NCBI GenBank assembly: GCA_021791455.1
Contig: JAJYWM010000446.1
Coordinates: forward strand, 1 to 17,639
Source of the DNA: a bacterium
GTDB lineage: Bacteria; Chloroflexota; Dormibacteria; UBA8260; Bog-877
DNA length: 17,639 nucleotides
Reading direction: 5' to 3'
Under the pieces are notes generated by a model. That model had not been told where the DNA came from, searched no databases, and was given only the letters and a program-made list of their open reading frames with translations. A program made the translations under genes and the position numbers. Positions 1 to 6,161 of the stretch are shown here, in pieces; positions within the stretch are counted from its first letter, which is position 1; each line of letters starts with the position of its first letter.

Positions 1-82
1 CGTCCAGGGGTTCTTCGGCGATCCCTACCTCGCCTACATCACCGAGGCGACCGTTCAGTCCGGAAACTCACGCTCGGCTTAG
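1..82 (+). CDS. 3' end of an unidentified protein, truncated by the window edge
   Basis: The frame starting at base 2 stays open and ends at TAG 80-82, giving a 26-residue C-terminal tail (ending ...TVQSGNSRSA) with natural-looking composition (GFFGDPYLAYITEA). It is cut by the left edge, so no family can be named. A hairpin with GGGGC/GCCCC arms follows the stop within about 10 bases, which fits the end of a transcription unit. The call rests only on the open frame, codon look and the hairpin; the other two plus frames are less protein-like here. Confidence 0.4.
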   Translation, partial: VQGFFGDPYLAYITEATVQSGNSRSA

Positions 83-89
83 TAGCACT

Positions 90-117
90 GCTCGGGGCGA
101 GCTTCGGCCCCTAGAGC
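90..117 (+). terminator. Stem-loop after the first partial gene
   Basis: GCTC-GGGGC (90-98) can pair with GCCCC-TA-GAGC (107-117), giving nine base pairs with a two-base bulge and an eight-base loop. It begins eight bases after the stop codon at 82. There is no T-tract after it, so it is a weak intrinsic-terminator candidate or an RNA 3'-end stabilising hairpin rather than a classical terminator. Confidence 0.35.
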
Positions 118-198
118 AATCTACGGTGCTGGTTGGGCCAGCGCCGACGCCTGCCCTTCCATGTTGGCGTGGTAGGCGCCGTCGTCAACCTCAATCGG

Positions 199-534
199 CT
201 AGGTGGCAACTACCGCGGTCCGGCTGTTGAGGGCAGGTGGCGTCGGCTCGAAGACCACCCAATTGGTCAAGTCGTCGCCGACTCTGGAGAGGTGTGCGAT
301 GCCGGCGAATTGCGACCTTCCGTCTCCCATCGACAGCTCGTACACGTGGCGTGAGATCCGCAGGATGATCTGTCTGGGCACCCCTAGTCGGATCGCGACA
401 GCATCGAGCTCCGTCACCACTTCCGCGGCCAGCGCCGGAACGACCGCGTGTGCAAATTCCAGGTTGAGGTGAGCCAGGGACTCGTGGTGCCACACGTCCG
501 CGTGGTCGCCGGCCAGGAGGGCCAGTGACACCAT
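199..534 (-). CDS. Hypothetical protein, 111 aa, downstream of the HEPN toxin gene
   Basis: The ORF opens with ATG at 534-532, two codons after an in-frame stop, and runs to TAG at 201-199. Codons have strongly G/C third positions, as in the real genes of the window, and the product has ordinary mixed composition with an alternating helix/strand look. I do not recognise a domain. A GAGGG run lies close upstream of the ATG, rather near for a ribosome site. It follows the HEPN gene on the same strand with a gap of about 90 bases, so it may be the third gene of the toxin-antitoxin operon. It could equally be an unrelated or chance frame; the overlapping alternative minus frame (191-547) has a proline/arginine-rich composition typical of shadows. 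Confidence 0.5.
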   Translation of the reverse strand: MVSLALLAGDHADVWHHESLAHLNLEFAHAVVPALAAEVVTELDAVAIRLGVPRQIILRISRHVYELSMGDGRSQFAGIAHLSRVGDDLTNWVVFEPTPPALNSRTAVVAT

Positions 535-625
535 CCGCCCTCAGCACCAGCTCGCCGGCACCTTCCCCGGCGGGTGTAATCGCCAGCCACCATCAAGACC
601 TTGGCGCCGGGACACCAGGCCAGGC

Positions 626-973
626 TTAGCTCTTTGGCAATCGGCCGCTGATGCTCGCGATGAGTCGACGCACCGCCCGCTCCAGGGACGGGAGGTCCTC
701 GGCCACCGTCGCGGCCACGATGGAGTGGGAAGTGTCAAAGTACGGGTGGGCGAGATGGTCCCGCATGGATGCAACCGCTGCCCAAGGAATCTCGGCTTCC
801 GAGGCGAGCAACTCTGGGCCGATTCCCTTAACTGCCTCGCCGATCTCGATTAGGCGCACGCGCACGGCATCGAACACCAGACCGTCTGCGAGGTCGCCGC
901 GCCGCAGATGAGCGTGGATTGCATCTATCGCCGCGATGATGTCCTGGATCCGCTCGGCGTCGTGACGGCTCAC
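626..973 (-). CDS. hepT: HepT-like HEPN-domain ribonuclease toxin (DUF86 family)
   Basis: The product is 115 aa, all-helical and of the length usual for the HepT/DUF86 family. The family's active-site motif RX4HXY is intact as RDHLAHPY at residues 71-78 (Arg71, His76, Tyr78). In studied HEPN/MNT pairs the Arg and His form the RNase site and the Tyr is the residue AMPylated by the partner MNT protein, which silences the toxin. The N-terminal part (residues 5-25) and the segment RLIEIGEAVKGI (40-51) fit the first helices of the fold. The start ATG (973-971) overlaps the stop of the upstream XRE-MNT gene by four bases (ATGA), so the two are translationally coupled and antitoxin is made first. 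The expected role is a type VII toxin acting on RNA in the cytoplasm. Family assignment is strong; the RNA target is unknown. Confidence 0.93.
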   Translation of the reverse strand: MSRHDAERIQDIIAAIDAIHAHLRRGDLADGLVFDAVRVRLIEIGEAVKGIGPELLASEAEIPWAAVASMRDHLAHPYFDTSHSIVAATVAEDLPSLERAVRRLIASISGRLPKS

Positions 974-1491
974 AAGGGGACTAGATCGGCGACCACCCGG
1001 CCCCGCAGGTTCGGCTTGAGGTCGCCAGCCGGTATCAGATCAACCGGCAGGCCAACCACCGCCTCGAGGTCCGACTGCAAGCGGCCGAGTCCGAAGAGAC
1101 CCATCCCAGTGGGGAGCTCGCCCAGCAGGTCCACATCGCTGTCCGGACGTTCCTCGCCGCGAGCCACGCTGCCGAAAACCGCGAGGCCCAGCACTCCGTA
1201 TCTTGCTGCCACAGTCTTGAGCTGTGACCGCGCCGCCAGAACGCGCTGGCCATGGGGGCCTGTGAGGCGGTCAAGGCCAGGTGCGGGTCGTAGGTCCAGG
1301 ACGAGATCCAGACCGGTTGGGGCTACCAGGGCAGCCAGAGTCCGCAGCGAGGGTTGGCGGCGGCCGGACTCATACATGCTGATCACGCTCTGGGCAACCC
1401 CAGCCCGTTGCGCGAGCTCGGACTGGGAGAGGCCAGCTCGTAGCCGGGCCTCACGAAGTACCAAGCCACTCGAATGGCGGCTATGATCCAT
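970..1491 (-). CDS. mntA: XRE HTH - MNT nucleotidyltransferase fusion, antitoxin of the HEPN toxin
   Basis: This 173-aa protein joins two domains. Residues about 9-60 form a Cro/C1-type helix-turn-helix (LSQSELAQRAGVAQSVISMY region). Residues about 85-173 form a minimal nucleotidyltransferase with the GSX10DXD catalytic motif: Gly107-Ser108 and Asp119/Asp121, with Asp151 in LPVDLI a likely third metal ligand. MNT partners of HepT toxins add AMP to the toxin tyrosine. The fused HTH predicts DNA binding and autoregulation. The start ATG at 1491-1489 has no Shine-Dalgarno sequence but sits six bases after a TATAGT -10 element, so a leaderless mRNA is likely. It overlaps the HEPN gene by ATGA at 973-970. 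The domain calls are strong; enzymatic activity is inferred from intact residues. Confidence 0.92.
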   Translation of the reverse strand: MDHSRHSSGLVLREARLRAGLSQSELAQRAGVAQSVISMYESGRRQPSLRTLAALVAPTGLDLVLDLRPAPGLDRLTGPHGQRVLAARSQLKTVAARYGVLGLAVFGSVARGEERPDSDVDLLGELPTGMGLFGLGRLQSDLEAVVGLPVDLIPAGDLKPNLRGRVVADLVPL

Positions 1492-1497
1492 GATCGC

Positions 1498-1517
1498 ACT
1501 ATATCGGATTGTCGATA
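1498..1517 (-). promoter_or_regulatory. Leaderless promoter with overlapping operator for the XRE-MNT/HEPN operon
   Basis: On the minus strand TATAGT (1503-1498) lies exactly six bases before the ATG at 1491, the spacing expected when transcription starts on the A of the start codon. A perfect inverted repeat, TATCG (1502-1506), six bases, CGATA (1513-1517), overlaps this -10 element and extends upstream. Its position would let the XRE domain of the encoded protein block RNA polymerase, a common autoregulation layout in toxin-antitoxin operons. No clear -35 was found. Binding by this protein is inference. Confidence 0.55.
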
Positions 1518-1931
1518 GTCGAAGCTCCGCTCAGCTGGCGGTTCAGGGGCCTGAGCCTGTCACCGTGGCAGCGGGCCACGGCCCGGCCACCGGCCTCCAA
1601 TTGCCCCGCGTCGGACAGAAATCTTGACGGCAACGGCACGCACTGGGTCGAACATTGGCGGACTCTAAGGGGCAGTCTGCGAGTCGATGCGAGGGCAAAA
1701 CAGACGTTGGCGGACGCAAGTGAATTTCTCTGGTCGCCCTCTTACTCCAGAGGTTCGCGGTTCGAGCCCTGGCTCTCCTGCTTGCAGAAAGGCGCGGATG
1801 CTGACGGCGATTGGGAAGGTGATGGGGCACGGGCCTCCGAGCAGAAACCGGCACAGGGGGGCATGGACCTCGGTTGGAGCGCCCCCAAGGCGAAGTATGT
1901 GCCGGGGGACCCGGCTGCACACTGACAAGAG
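1518..1931. other. Gene-poor stretch with a tRNA-3'-end-like fragment
   Basis: No convincing gene was found on either strand. It contains a direct repeat of TTGGCGGAC (1655-1663 and 1707-1715) and a small hairpin CCTCT/AGAGG next to the T-loop-like sequence GGTTCGAGCCC (near 1759-1769). The sequence around 1740-1782 resembles the 3' half of a tRNA: anticodon-stem-like hairpin, T-loop and acceptor-like tail. No pairing 5' half was seen, so it is at most a remnant such as an integration-site scar. Confidence 0.4.
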
Positions 1932-2515
1932 GTGGCCGACACTCTGCCGTCGGCCCCGCGCTATTCCAGTCTGGACAAGCGGTTTCCCGAGTCGCCGGAC
2001 GTCCCCACCCTCGTGCAAGACTCGCTGGCGTCCGGGCACGACTTCATTTACAAGCACCTGGGGCCGCGACCGTACGGACGCTCAGCGGCGTCTAACGCGT
2101 GCGCGCTGTTCGAATGCTCGTCGATGAGCCACGCCCTGACCAACTCCGAGCACGCGGCGGACGAGCACAAAGAGCTGGCCAGCCAGCTCCGGGCGTTGAG
2201 CGGATGTGGCCCTATCTGACACCACGGGCATCGTCCCGAACCTGCGCCACCACGTGGCCGCGACACCATCCGTTCCGCGGCCAAGTCGCGCGAACTCGTA
2301 GGGACGCACACGGGGCCGACGGCGAAAACGGCGATGGGCTGCTGCAGAAACTGACCCAACAGGAGGCGGAGCAAGTGCTTGTCGCGCGGGAGGAGAGCGC
2401 AGCGGACATGCGGTCGTGGCCCACCGCCACCGCCAGTGCGGACCTGGCCTCCAGAGTCGGCGACGACTGGATCGACCATATGATCTCCGGTACCAACCTC
2501 ACTTCAGGAGGTTGA
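1932..2515 (+). pseudogene. Frameshifted coding relic, possibly hemerythrin (HHE)-like
   Basis: From GTG 1932 to TGA 2219 the frame has strongly G/C third positions and a plausible sequence (EHAADEHKELASQLRALSG near its end). Coding character then moves to another frame (NLRHHV near 2257-2275) and to a third frame from about 2335 to TGA 2515 (LLQKLTQQEAEQVLVAREES). The order of an EHxxxxxL helix, an LxxHHV segment and an LTxxE helix loosely recalls actinobacterial HHE hemerythrin-like proteins, but spacing between the last two blocks is too long and iron-ligand histidines cannot be placed confidently. At least two frameshifts would be needed, so this is most likely a decayed gene. The family name is a guess. 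Confidence 0.3.
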
Positions 2516-2852
2516 GCCTGAGCTACGAGTACCCATGGCTCTGAATGAGTGGCAAGTGGCTGTTCAACGCTGGCGCGTACGCGACGCCGAGGCCGCGCCG
2601 ATGCGAGGCGTTCCCTCGAAGGTGGTGCCGGAGCCCCCATCCCACGACTTGACCACCGTGGTCAGCACAGGCCCGATGTGTTGAAGCGGCGGCTCGCAGC
2701 GAACTGCCAAGTTCGTTTCGCCCACCGGCGGCGGGGCACGGGAAATGGGGTGCAGACGGAGGTATCGTCAATGCCCAGCAGTCGTGTCCGCGAGGCGAAC
2801 GGCATGGAGCCCGCCCCGTAGTCTCTGCCGATAGGGGGAAGGTCTAGACCGA
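2516..2852. other. Intergenic stretch upstream of the mercury operon
   Basis: I see no convincing gene here. A 49-codon ATG frame (2535-2684) exists but has no homology I recognise and no ribosome site. A perfect ten-base palindrome GGTCTAGACC lies at 2841-2850 just upstream of the merA promoter region; its role is unknown. Confidence 0.35.
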
Positions 2853-2881
2853 TATATATGCTATCATTCGCATATTAGAAT
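2853..2881 (+). promoter_or_regulatory. Promoter and candidate ArsR-type operator of the mercury operon
   Basis: A perfect inverted repeat ATATGC (2856-2861), eight bases, GCATAT (2870-2875) sits in an A/T-rich island within GC-rich DNA. It matches in style the roughly 12-2-12 imperfect palindromes bound by ArsR/SmtB repressors. TAGAAT (2876-2881), five of six matches to the -10 consensus, abuts it, so a bound repressor would cover the promoter. The ArsR-family gene at the end of the operon is the obvious binder; that link is inference. Confidence 0.55.
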
Positions 2882-2902
2882 CGGATTGTGGAGAGCTTGT
2901 CC

Positions 2903-4294
2903 ATGCGCTATGACCTGGCGATAGTGGGATCGGGAGGAGCCGGCTTTGCCGCGGCGATCGCCGCGCGCAGTCGCGGATTGCAGGTGCTCATGATCGAAGC
3001 GGGAACCATCGGGGGAACCTGTGTCAACGTCGGTTGCATCCCCTCCAAGGCGCTGCTCGCAGCCGCCGACGCCCGTCGGGTCGCGATGGCCCAGCGCTTC
3101 CCGGGCATCGTGACGGAGGCGGGGCCGGTCGATATGGTTGCCCTGGTCGACGGCAAGAGGGAGATCGTCGACGCGATGCGTCAGGAGAAGTATCTGGACC
3201 TGGCCCAGACCTATGGGTGGGAGATCAGGAAGGGGCGGGGTCGTTTCGTGCCCGGACCGGCGCTGGCGGTTGAGGGGGATCTGATCGAGGCCGATCACTA
3301 CCTGATCGCCACAGGCAGCAGGCCCTGGGTCCCGCCGGTGGCAGGTTTGGGCAACGGCAGCTACCTCACGTCCACCACCGCTCTGGAGTTGGAGCGGGTG
3401 CCAAAGTCGCTGGTGGTGGTTGGAGGCAACTACGTGGGGTTGGAGCTGGGCCAGCTCTTCGCCCGACTGGGCACCCGGGTCACGCTGGTCGAGGCGCTAC
3501 CTCGGGTCGCGCCGGCCGAAGAGCCGGAGATCTCCGCGGCCGTGGCCAAGATGCTGGTCGAGGAGGGGATCGAGGTGATCACGGGGGCGCCATTGTCAGG
3601 GGTCAAATGGGACCTCGGTCGTCCCCGCTTGCAGCTGGGAGGCGACGCGCCCCGGGAGTTGAGGGCGGATCAGCTGCTGATGGCGACGGGGCGTCGACCC
3701 GCCACCGAAGAGCTGGGCCTCGAGCAGATTGGGGTGGAGCTGGGCTCCAGGGGAGAGGTGGTGGTCGACGCCGGGCTGCGCACCACCACCGCCCGGGTTT
3801 GGGCTGCGGGCGACGTCACCGGAGCACCGCAATTCGTGTACGTCGCAGGGACCCACGGCACCGCCGTCGTGGAGAACGCCTTCTTCGGCGGTGACCGACA
3901 GATCGACTACCGGCACCTTCCCCGGGTGACCTTCACCACCCCCGCGATCGCAGCGGTTGGCCTGACGGACCAGGAGGCTGCCGACTCCGGGATCCGCTGC
4001 ACCTGCTCGGTCGTGCCCCTGGCCTACGTGCCCCGCGCGATCGTCAACCGTGACACCACAGGGGTGATCAAGATCGTCGCCGACGCGGATTCCCGGCGAG
4101 TTCTTGGCATCCACATCCTCGCCGACGGCGCCGGTGACATGGTGCTGGCCGCAACCTACGCCTTGGAGGCGGGGATGACCGTTGACCAACTGGCGACGAC
4201 CTGGTGCCCGTACCTCACGATGGCTGAGGCCATCAAGCTCGCGGCCCAGGGGTTCGACCGCGATGTCAGCAAGCTGTCATGCTGTGCCTCATGA
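2903..4294 (+). CDS. merA: Mercuric reductase MerA (core type, no N-terminal metal-binding domain)
   Basis: MerA is the cytoplasmic flavoenzyme that reduces Hg(II) to volatile Hg(0) with NADPH. From ATG 2903 the protein is 463 aa: FAD-binding GSGGAG at residues 9-14, redox-active pair GTCVNVGC (Cys40, Cys45), an NAD(P)-binding stretch with VVGGNYVGLE including the conserved tyrosine, the second FAD motif AAGDVTG, and the dimerisation domain with PYLTMAEAIKLA. The tail KLSCCAS carries the vicinal Cys460-Cys461 pair that hands Hg(II) to the active site and separates MerA from lipoamide dehydrogenase. The N-terminal MerP-like domain of longer MerAs is absent. ATG 2903 has GGAGAG seven bases upstream and matches family N-termini. 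GTG 2888 is an alternative, six bases after the -10 and so possibly leaderless. Its stop overlaps the next gene (ATGA). Confidence 0.96.
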   Translation: MRYDLAIVGSGGAGFAAAIAARSRGLQVLMIEAGTIGGTCVNVGCIPSKALLAAADARRVAMAQRFPGIVTEAGPVDMVALVDGKREIVDAMRQEKYLDLAQTYGWEIRKGRGRFVPGPALAVEGDLIEADHYLIATGSRPWVPPVAGLGNGSYLTSTTALELERVPKSLVVVGGNYVGLELGQLFARLGTRVTLVEALPRVAPAEEPEISAAVAKMLVEEGIEVITGAPLSGVKWDLGRPRLQLGGDAPRELRADQLLMATGRRPATEELGLEQIGVELGSRGEVVVDAGLRTTTARVWAAGDVTGAPQFVYVAGTHGTAVVENAFFGGDRQIDYRHLPRVTFTTPAIAAVGLTDQEAADSGIRCTCSVVPLAYVPRAIVNRDTTGVIKIVADADSRRVLGIHILADGAGDMVLAATYALEAGMTVDQLATTWCPYLTMAEAIKLAAQGFDRDVSKLSCCAS

Positions 4295-4650
4295 CGACCT
4301 CCTACGCGCCGACCAGAGCACTCAATGCGGCGGCCGAGAGAGCCGGGGAAGAGTTGCTGGCCCGCTTCTACCGGGCGATGGGGGATCCCACCCGACTGCG
4401 CCTGCTTGAGTTCTGCGCGAGTGAGGAGCGGACTGGAACCGAGTGCGTGGCCCAGACCATGATCTCCCAGGGAAGGGTATCCGCACACCTGGCGTGTCTG
4501 GTCTCGTGCGGGCTGTTGGGCCTGCGGCGCAGCGGCCGGTACGCCTACTACCGCGTCACCGACCCGCGGGTCATGGAGCTGATCGCTCTGGGCCGAGGAG
4601 TTGTCGCCGACCACGCGGCATCAATAGCCGCCTGCGCCACCGTGCAGTAG
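4291..4650 (+). CDS. merR: ArsR/SmtB-family metal-sensing repressor, CmtR/Streptomyces MerR-like
   Basis: This 119-aa winged-helix protein has the ArsR core: LLARFYRAMGDPTRLRLLEF (residues 22-41), recognition-helix region SQGRVSAHLACLVSCGLL (59-76) and the wing RRSGRYAYYRV (79-89). Cysteines at 52 (ECV), 69 and 73 (HLACLVSCG) match the style of the alpha4-helix metal site of CmtR and of the ArsR-type mercury regulators of streptomycetes; Cys42 and Cys115 may also contribute. It probably represses the operon from the A/T-rich palindrome upstream of merA and releases on Hg(II), though Cd/Pb sensing cannot be excluded. The ATG at 4291 overlaps the merA stop (ATGA), implying coupling; an in-frame ATG at 4279 would add four residues. 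This family is unrelated to the classical MerR family despite the shared name. Confidence 0.94.
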   Translation: MTTSYAPTRALNAAAERAGEELLARFYRAMGDPTRLRLLEFCASEERTGTECVAQTMISQGRVSAHLACLVSCGLLGLRRSGRYAYYRVTDPRVMELIALGRGVVADHAASIAACATVQ

Positions 4651-4665
4651 GGAGAGAGAGAACTC

Positions 4666-4679
4666 GGTGCCCTGGCACC
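4666..4679 (+). other. Short hairpin 15 bases after the metal-sensor gene
   Basis: GGTGC (4666-4670), CCTG loop, GCACC (4675-4679) forms a five-base-pair stem just after the operon end; read as DNA it is a GGTGCC-CT-GGCACC palindrome. There is no T-tract, so it is only a weak terminator candidate. Confidence 0.3.
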
Positions 4680-5240
4680 TACCGCGTCGGATGGCTCGCG
4701 ATTCGCGCGTCCGATGACTCTGTGCCCGCGATGGGCCCGGTGGAATCACATGCCCTGGGCCGCTTCTCCCCCGAGGGACCGCCAAGGGGGTAGCGCTTGC
4801 CAGTTACCGTCCCGTGGGTCCACATGCTTGGACGCCCACAAGGTGGTACCGCCGGAGCGCAACTCGCCGTAAGCCGCCCCATCAGCCGGAGAAGCGCTGA
4901 ACCGGGATGGATTCAAGGCGCGTAGCCCGGCTGCCCATGAGCCCAAGTTTCGGTCCGAGTTGTGATCGGCTCTGGACGGCCGGGTCCAGTCTGCGGAACC
5001 CCCAGGTTCCCCGGCGAACCGGGCCGGGCCCGATGCGTAGTCGACCAGTTTGCCGCTGGGGCCTGTCTCACCGGCCCCTTGGGCGGGCGTCTGAGCCGAG
5101 GCGGTTGCCGGCGAGACGATAGCTGGGGGACCTCCTTGAACGAGCCCCGGACAGCGGCCAGGGGTGGGAGTGGGGCGGGGGAAGTCCACCAGAGCTGGCA
5201 TGAAAACAGTTCTGCGGTCCGCCCCACCTCAATATGCAGC
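4680..5240. other. Gene-free stretch between the mercury operon and an IS-end-like sequence
   Basis: Several GC-rich frames are open on both strands (for example 4746-5201 minus), but their proline/arginine/glycine/serine-rich translations, lack of ribosome sites and lack of recognisable domains argue against genes. A perfect hairpin GGAACC-CCCA-GGTTCC lies at 4995-5010 without a T-tract. The stretch is most likely decayed DNA. Confidence 0.45.
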
Positions 5241-5347
5241 TGTCAACAGATCCTGGTGATCCTCGGACCGGAGCAGGCTGAGGCATGTCGAGGATGAGTT
5301 GCCGGTGGCCAGGTCAAAGTAAGCACGGGTGGCCAACAAAAGTAAGC
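5241..5347 (+). repeat. Direct repeats resembling an IS21-family terminus (solo relic)
   Basis: Two near-identical 20-21-base repeats, both starting GGTGGCC and ending AAAGTAAGC, occur at 5304-5324 and 5328-5347, 24 bases apart. About 60 bases upstream the sequence begins TGTCAACAGATCC at 5241. IS21-family elements characteristically begin with TG and carry multiple short terminal direct repeats of this kind for transposase binding. No istA or istB gene is present, so this would be one leftover end. The assignment is by resemblance only. Confidence 0.35.
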
Positions 5348-5387
5348 GCTTTCCCATGACCCGCGATGCTCCCGCACCCCAAGCGGC

Positions 5388-5393
5388 TAAAGT
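5388..5393 (+). promoter_or_regulatory. Candidate -10 element for a leaderless transcript
   Basis: TAAAGT (5388-5393) fits the TANNNT -10 pattern and lies seven bases before the ATG at 5401, the spacing typical of leaderless actinobacterial mRNAs. No ribosome-binding sequence precedes that ATG, which supports the idea. No -35 is evident. Confidence 0.45.
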
Positions 5394-5400
5394 TTGGCTG

Positions 5401-5853
5401 ATGACAGAACACCCGAGCTTCATGCTCTCGCACCTGCTGGACGGCCTGCGGGAGGTCCTACCCGAGGCCGACCTATCGGACCTTGCCGCGTACCAAGAGC
5501 GCGCCGCACAGACAACCTCGTCCAAGGAGGCGGAGTGGAAGCGGGCCTTCAGATGCGCCCAGTGGTCGGAGGAGATCGTCGGGCTGCCCGCCCACCGGCA
5601 TCTGGCGGCTGACGCGGAGCGATCTCTGGAGGCGGTGCGTCTGGTCGAGGGGACCGCGGCGACCGCTCTCGGTCAGTTGGTACCGTCAGGGTTGCATGTC
5701 TCGAACGACTTCGCGGTTGAGATCACCTGGGTCTACGAGGCCCTGAGGGTTGCCGAAAGGGCCGCCGCAACAGTGGGCTGGTCGTCGGTGCCGTGGCGGC
5801 GACTGCTCGACGATCTGATCAGCATAGGGGACGAGGGCTCTCCTCCCCAGTGA
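5401..5853 (+). CDS. Hypothetical helical protein, 150 aa
   Basis: The product is acidic, soluble and predicted mostly helical, with no signal peptide or membrane segment and no domain I recognise. Codon third positions are strongly G/C, as in the certain genes. An upstream in-frame GTG at 5329 would add 24 residues, but those lie inside the IS-like repeats, whereas ATG 5401 follows a TAAAGT element by seven bases, so ATG is chosen. It stands alone on the plus strand; an intrinsic terminator at 6093-6126 is the next transcription stop downstream. Notable features are three tryptophans in the second half (ITWVYEALR, GWSSVPWRRLL) and an unusually even helix pattern. Function unknown. Confidence 0.75.
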   Translation: MTEHPSFMLSHLLDGLREVLPEADLSDLAAYQERAAQTTSSKEAEWKRAFRCAQWSEEIVGLPAHRHLAADAERSLEAVRLVEGTAATALGQLVPSGLHVSNDFAVEITWVYEALRVAERAAATVGWSSVPWRRLLDDLISIGDEGSPPQ

Positions 5854-6092
5854 CTCCGCCCGCCACAGTCTGGGCCATGGCTGCTCAACTGGGCCAGTCG
5901 TCTAGCCGGGGGAATTGACACCGCAGGGAGCGGCCCCTGAGACCCAGGGACGTGTCGCCCAATGCTGCCGCACCGGATACCGGACCAGCCCATCCCACGG
6001 TGATCCCTGCCCGCGGCCCCGCGCCCGCCGGTAGCATGCGAGCTCCTGGTGGTCGACGCCCATCCACCCATCCGCGAAAGCATCGAACACAG
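5854..6092. other. Intergenic stretch with a response-regulator-like remnant
   Basis: No complete gene. Around 6032-6085 the plus strand reads ELLVVDAHPPIRESIEHR, which looks like the first strand and helix of a receiver domain (compare the general pattern LLVDDHPxVREGL), but no start codon with a ribosome site and no remainder of the domain follow; the frame runs into the terminator hairpin. It is probably a truncated relic or chance similarity. Confidence 0.35.
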
Positions 6093-6126
6093 AAGGGGCC
6101 CCGGCCTCTCGCCGGGACCCCTTTTT
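6093..6126 (+). terminator. Intrinsic terminator
   Basis: AAGGGG-C-CCCGGC (6093-6105), loop CTCTC, GCCGGG-A-CCCC (6111-6121) followed by TTTTT (6122-6126). The stem has ten G/C pairs with one mismatch, plus possible A-T pairs into the T-tract. Orientation favours stopping plus-strand transcripts, i.e. from the gene at 5401. On the minus strand it lies about 35 bases past the stop of the membrane-protein gene at 6162 and could act weakly there too. Confidence 0.8.
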
Positions 6127-6161
6127 CCCCTCCCTGGGGACCATGCCCCCCAAAGGTTGGG

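Noticed and set aside
908..1486. 192-codon plus-strand frame opposite the XRE-MNT gene
   Set aside because: Serine/arginine-rich antisense shadow; the minus frame has intact HTH and MNT motifs.
2535..2684. 49-codon ATG frame upstream of the mercury operon
   Set aside because: No ribosome site, no similarity recognised, and its neighbourhood is decayed.
4746..5201. 151-codon minus-strand frame downstream of the mercury operon
   Set aside because: Composition is proline/serine/glycine-rich, with no ribosome site and no recognisable domain; other frames over the same bases are equally open.
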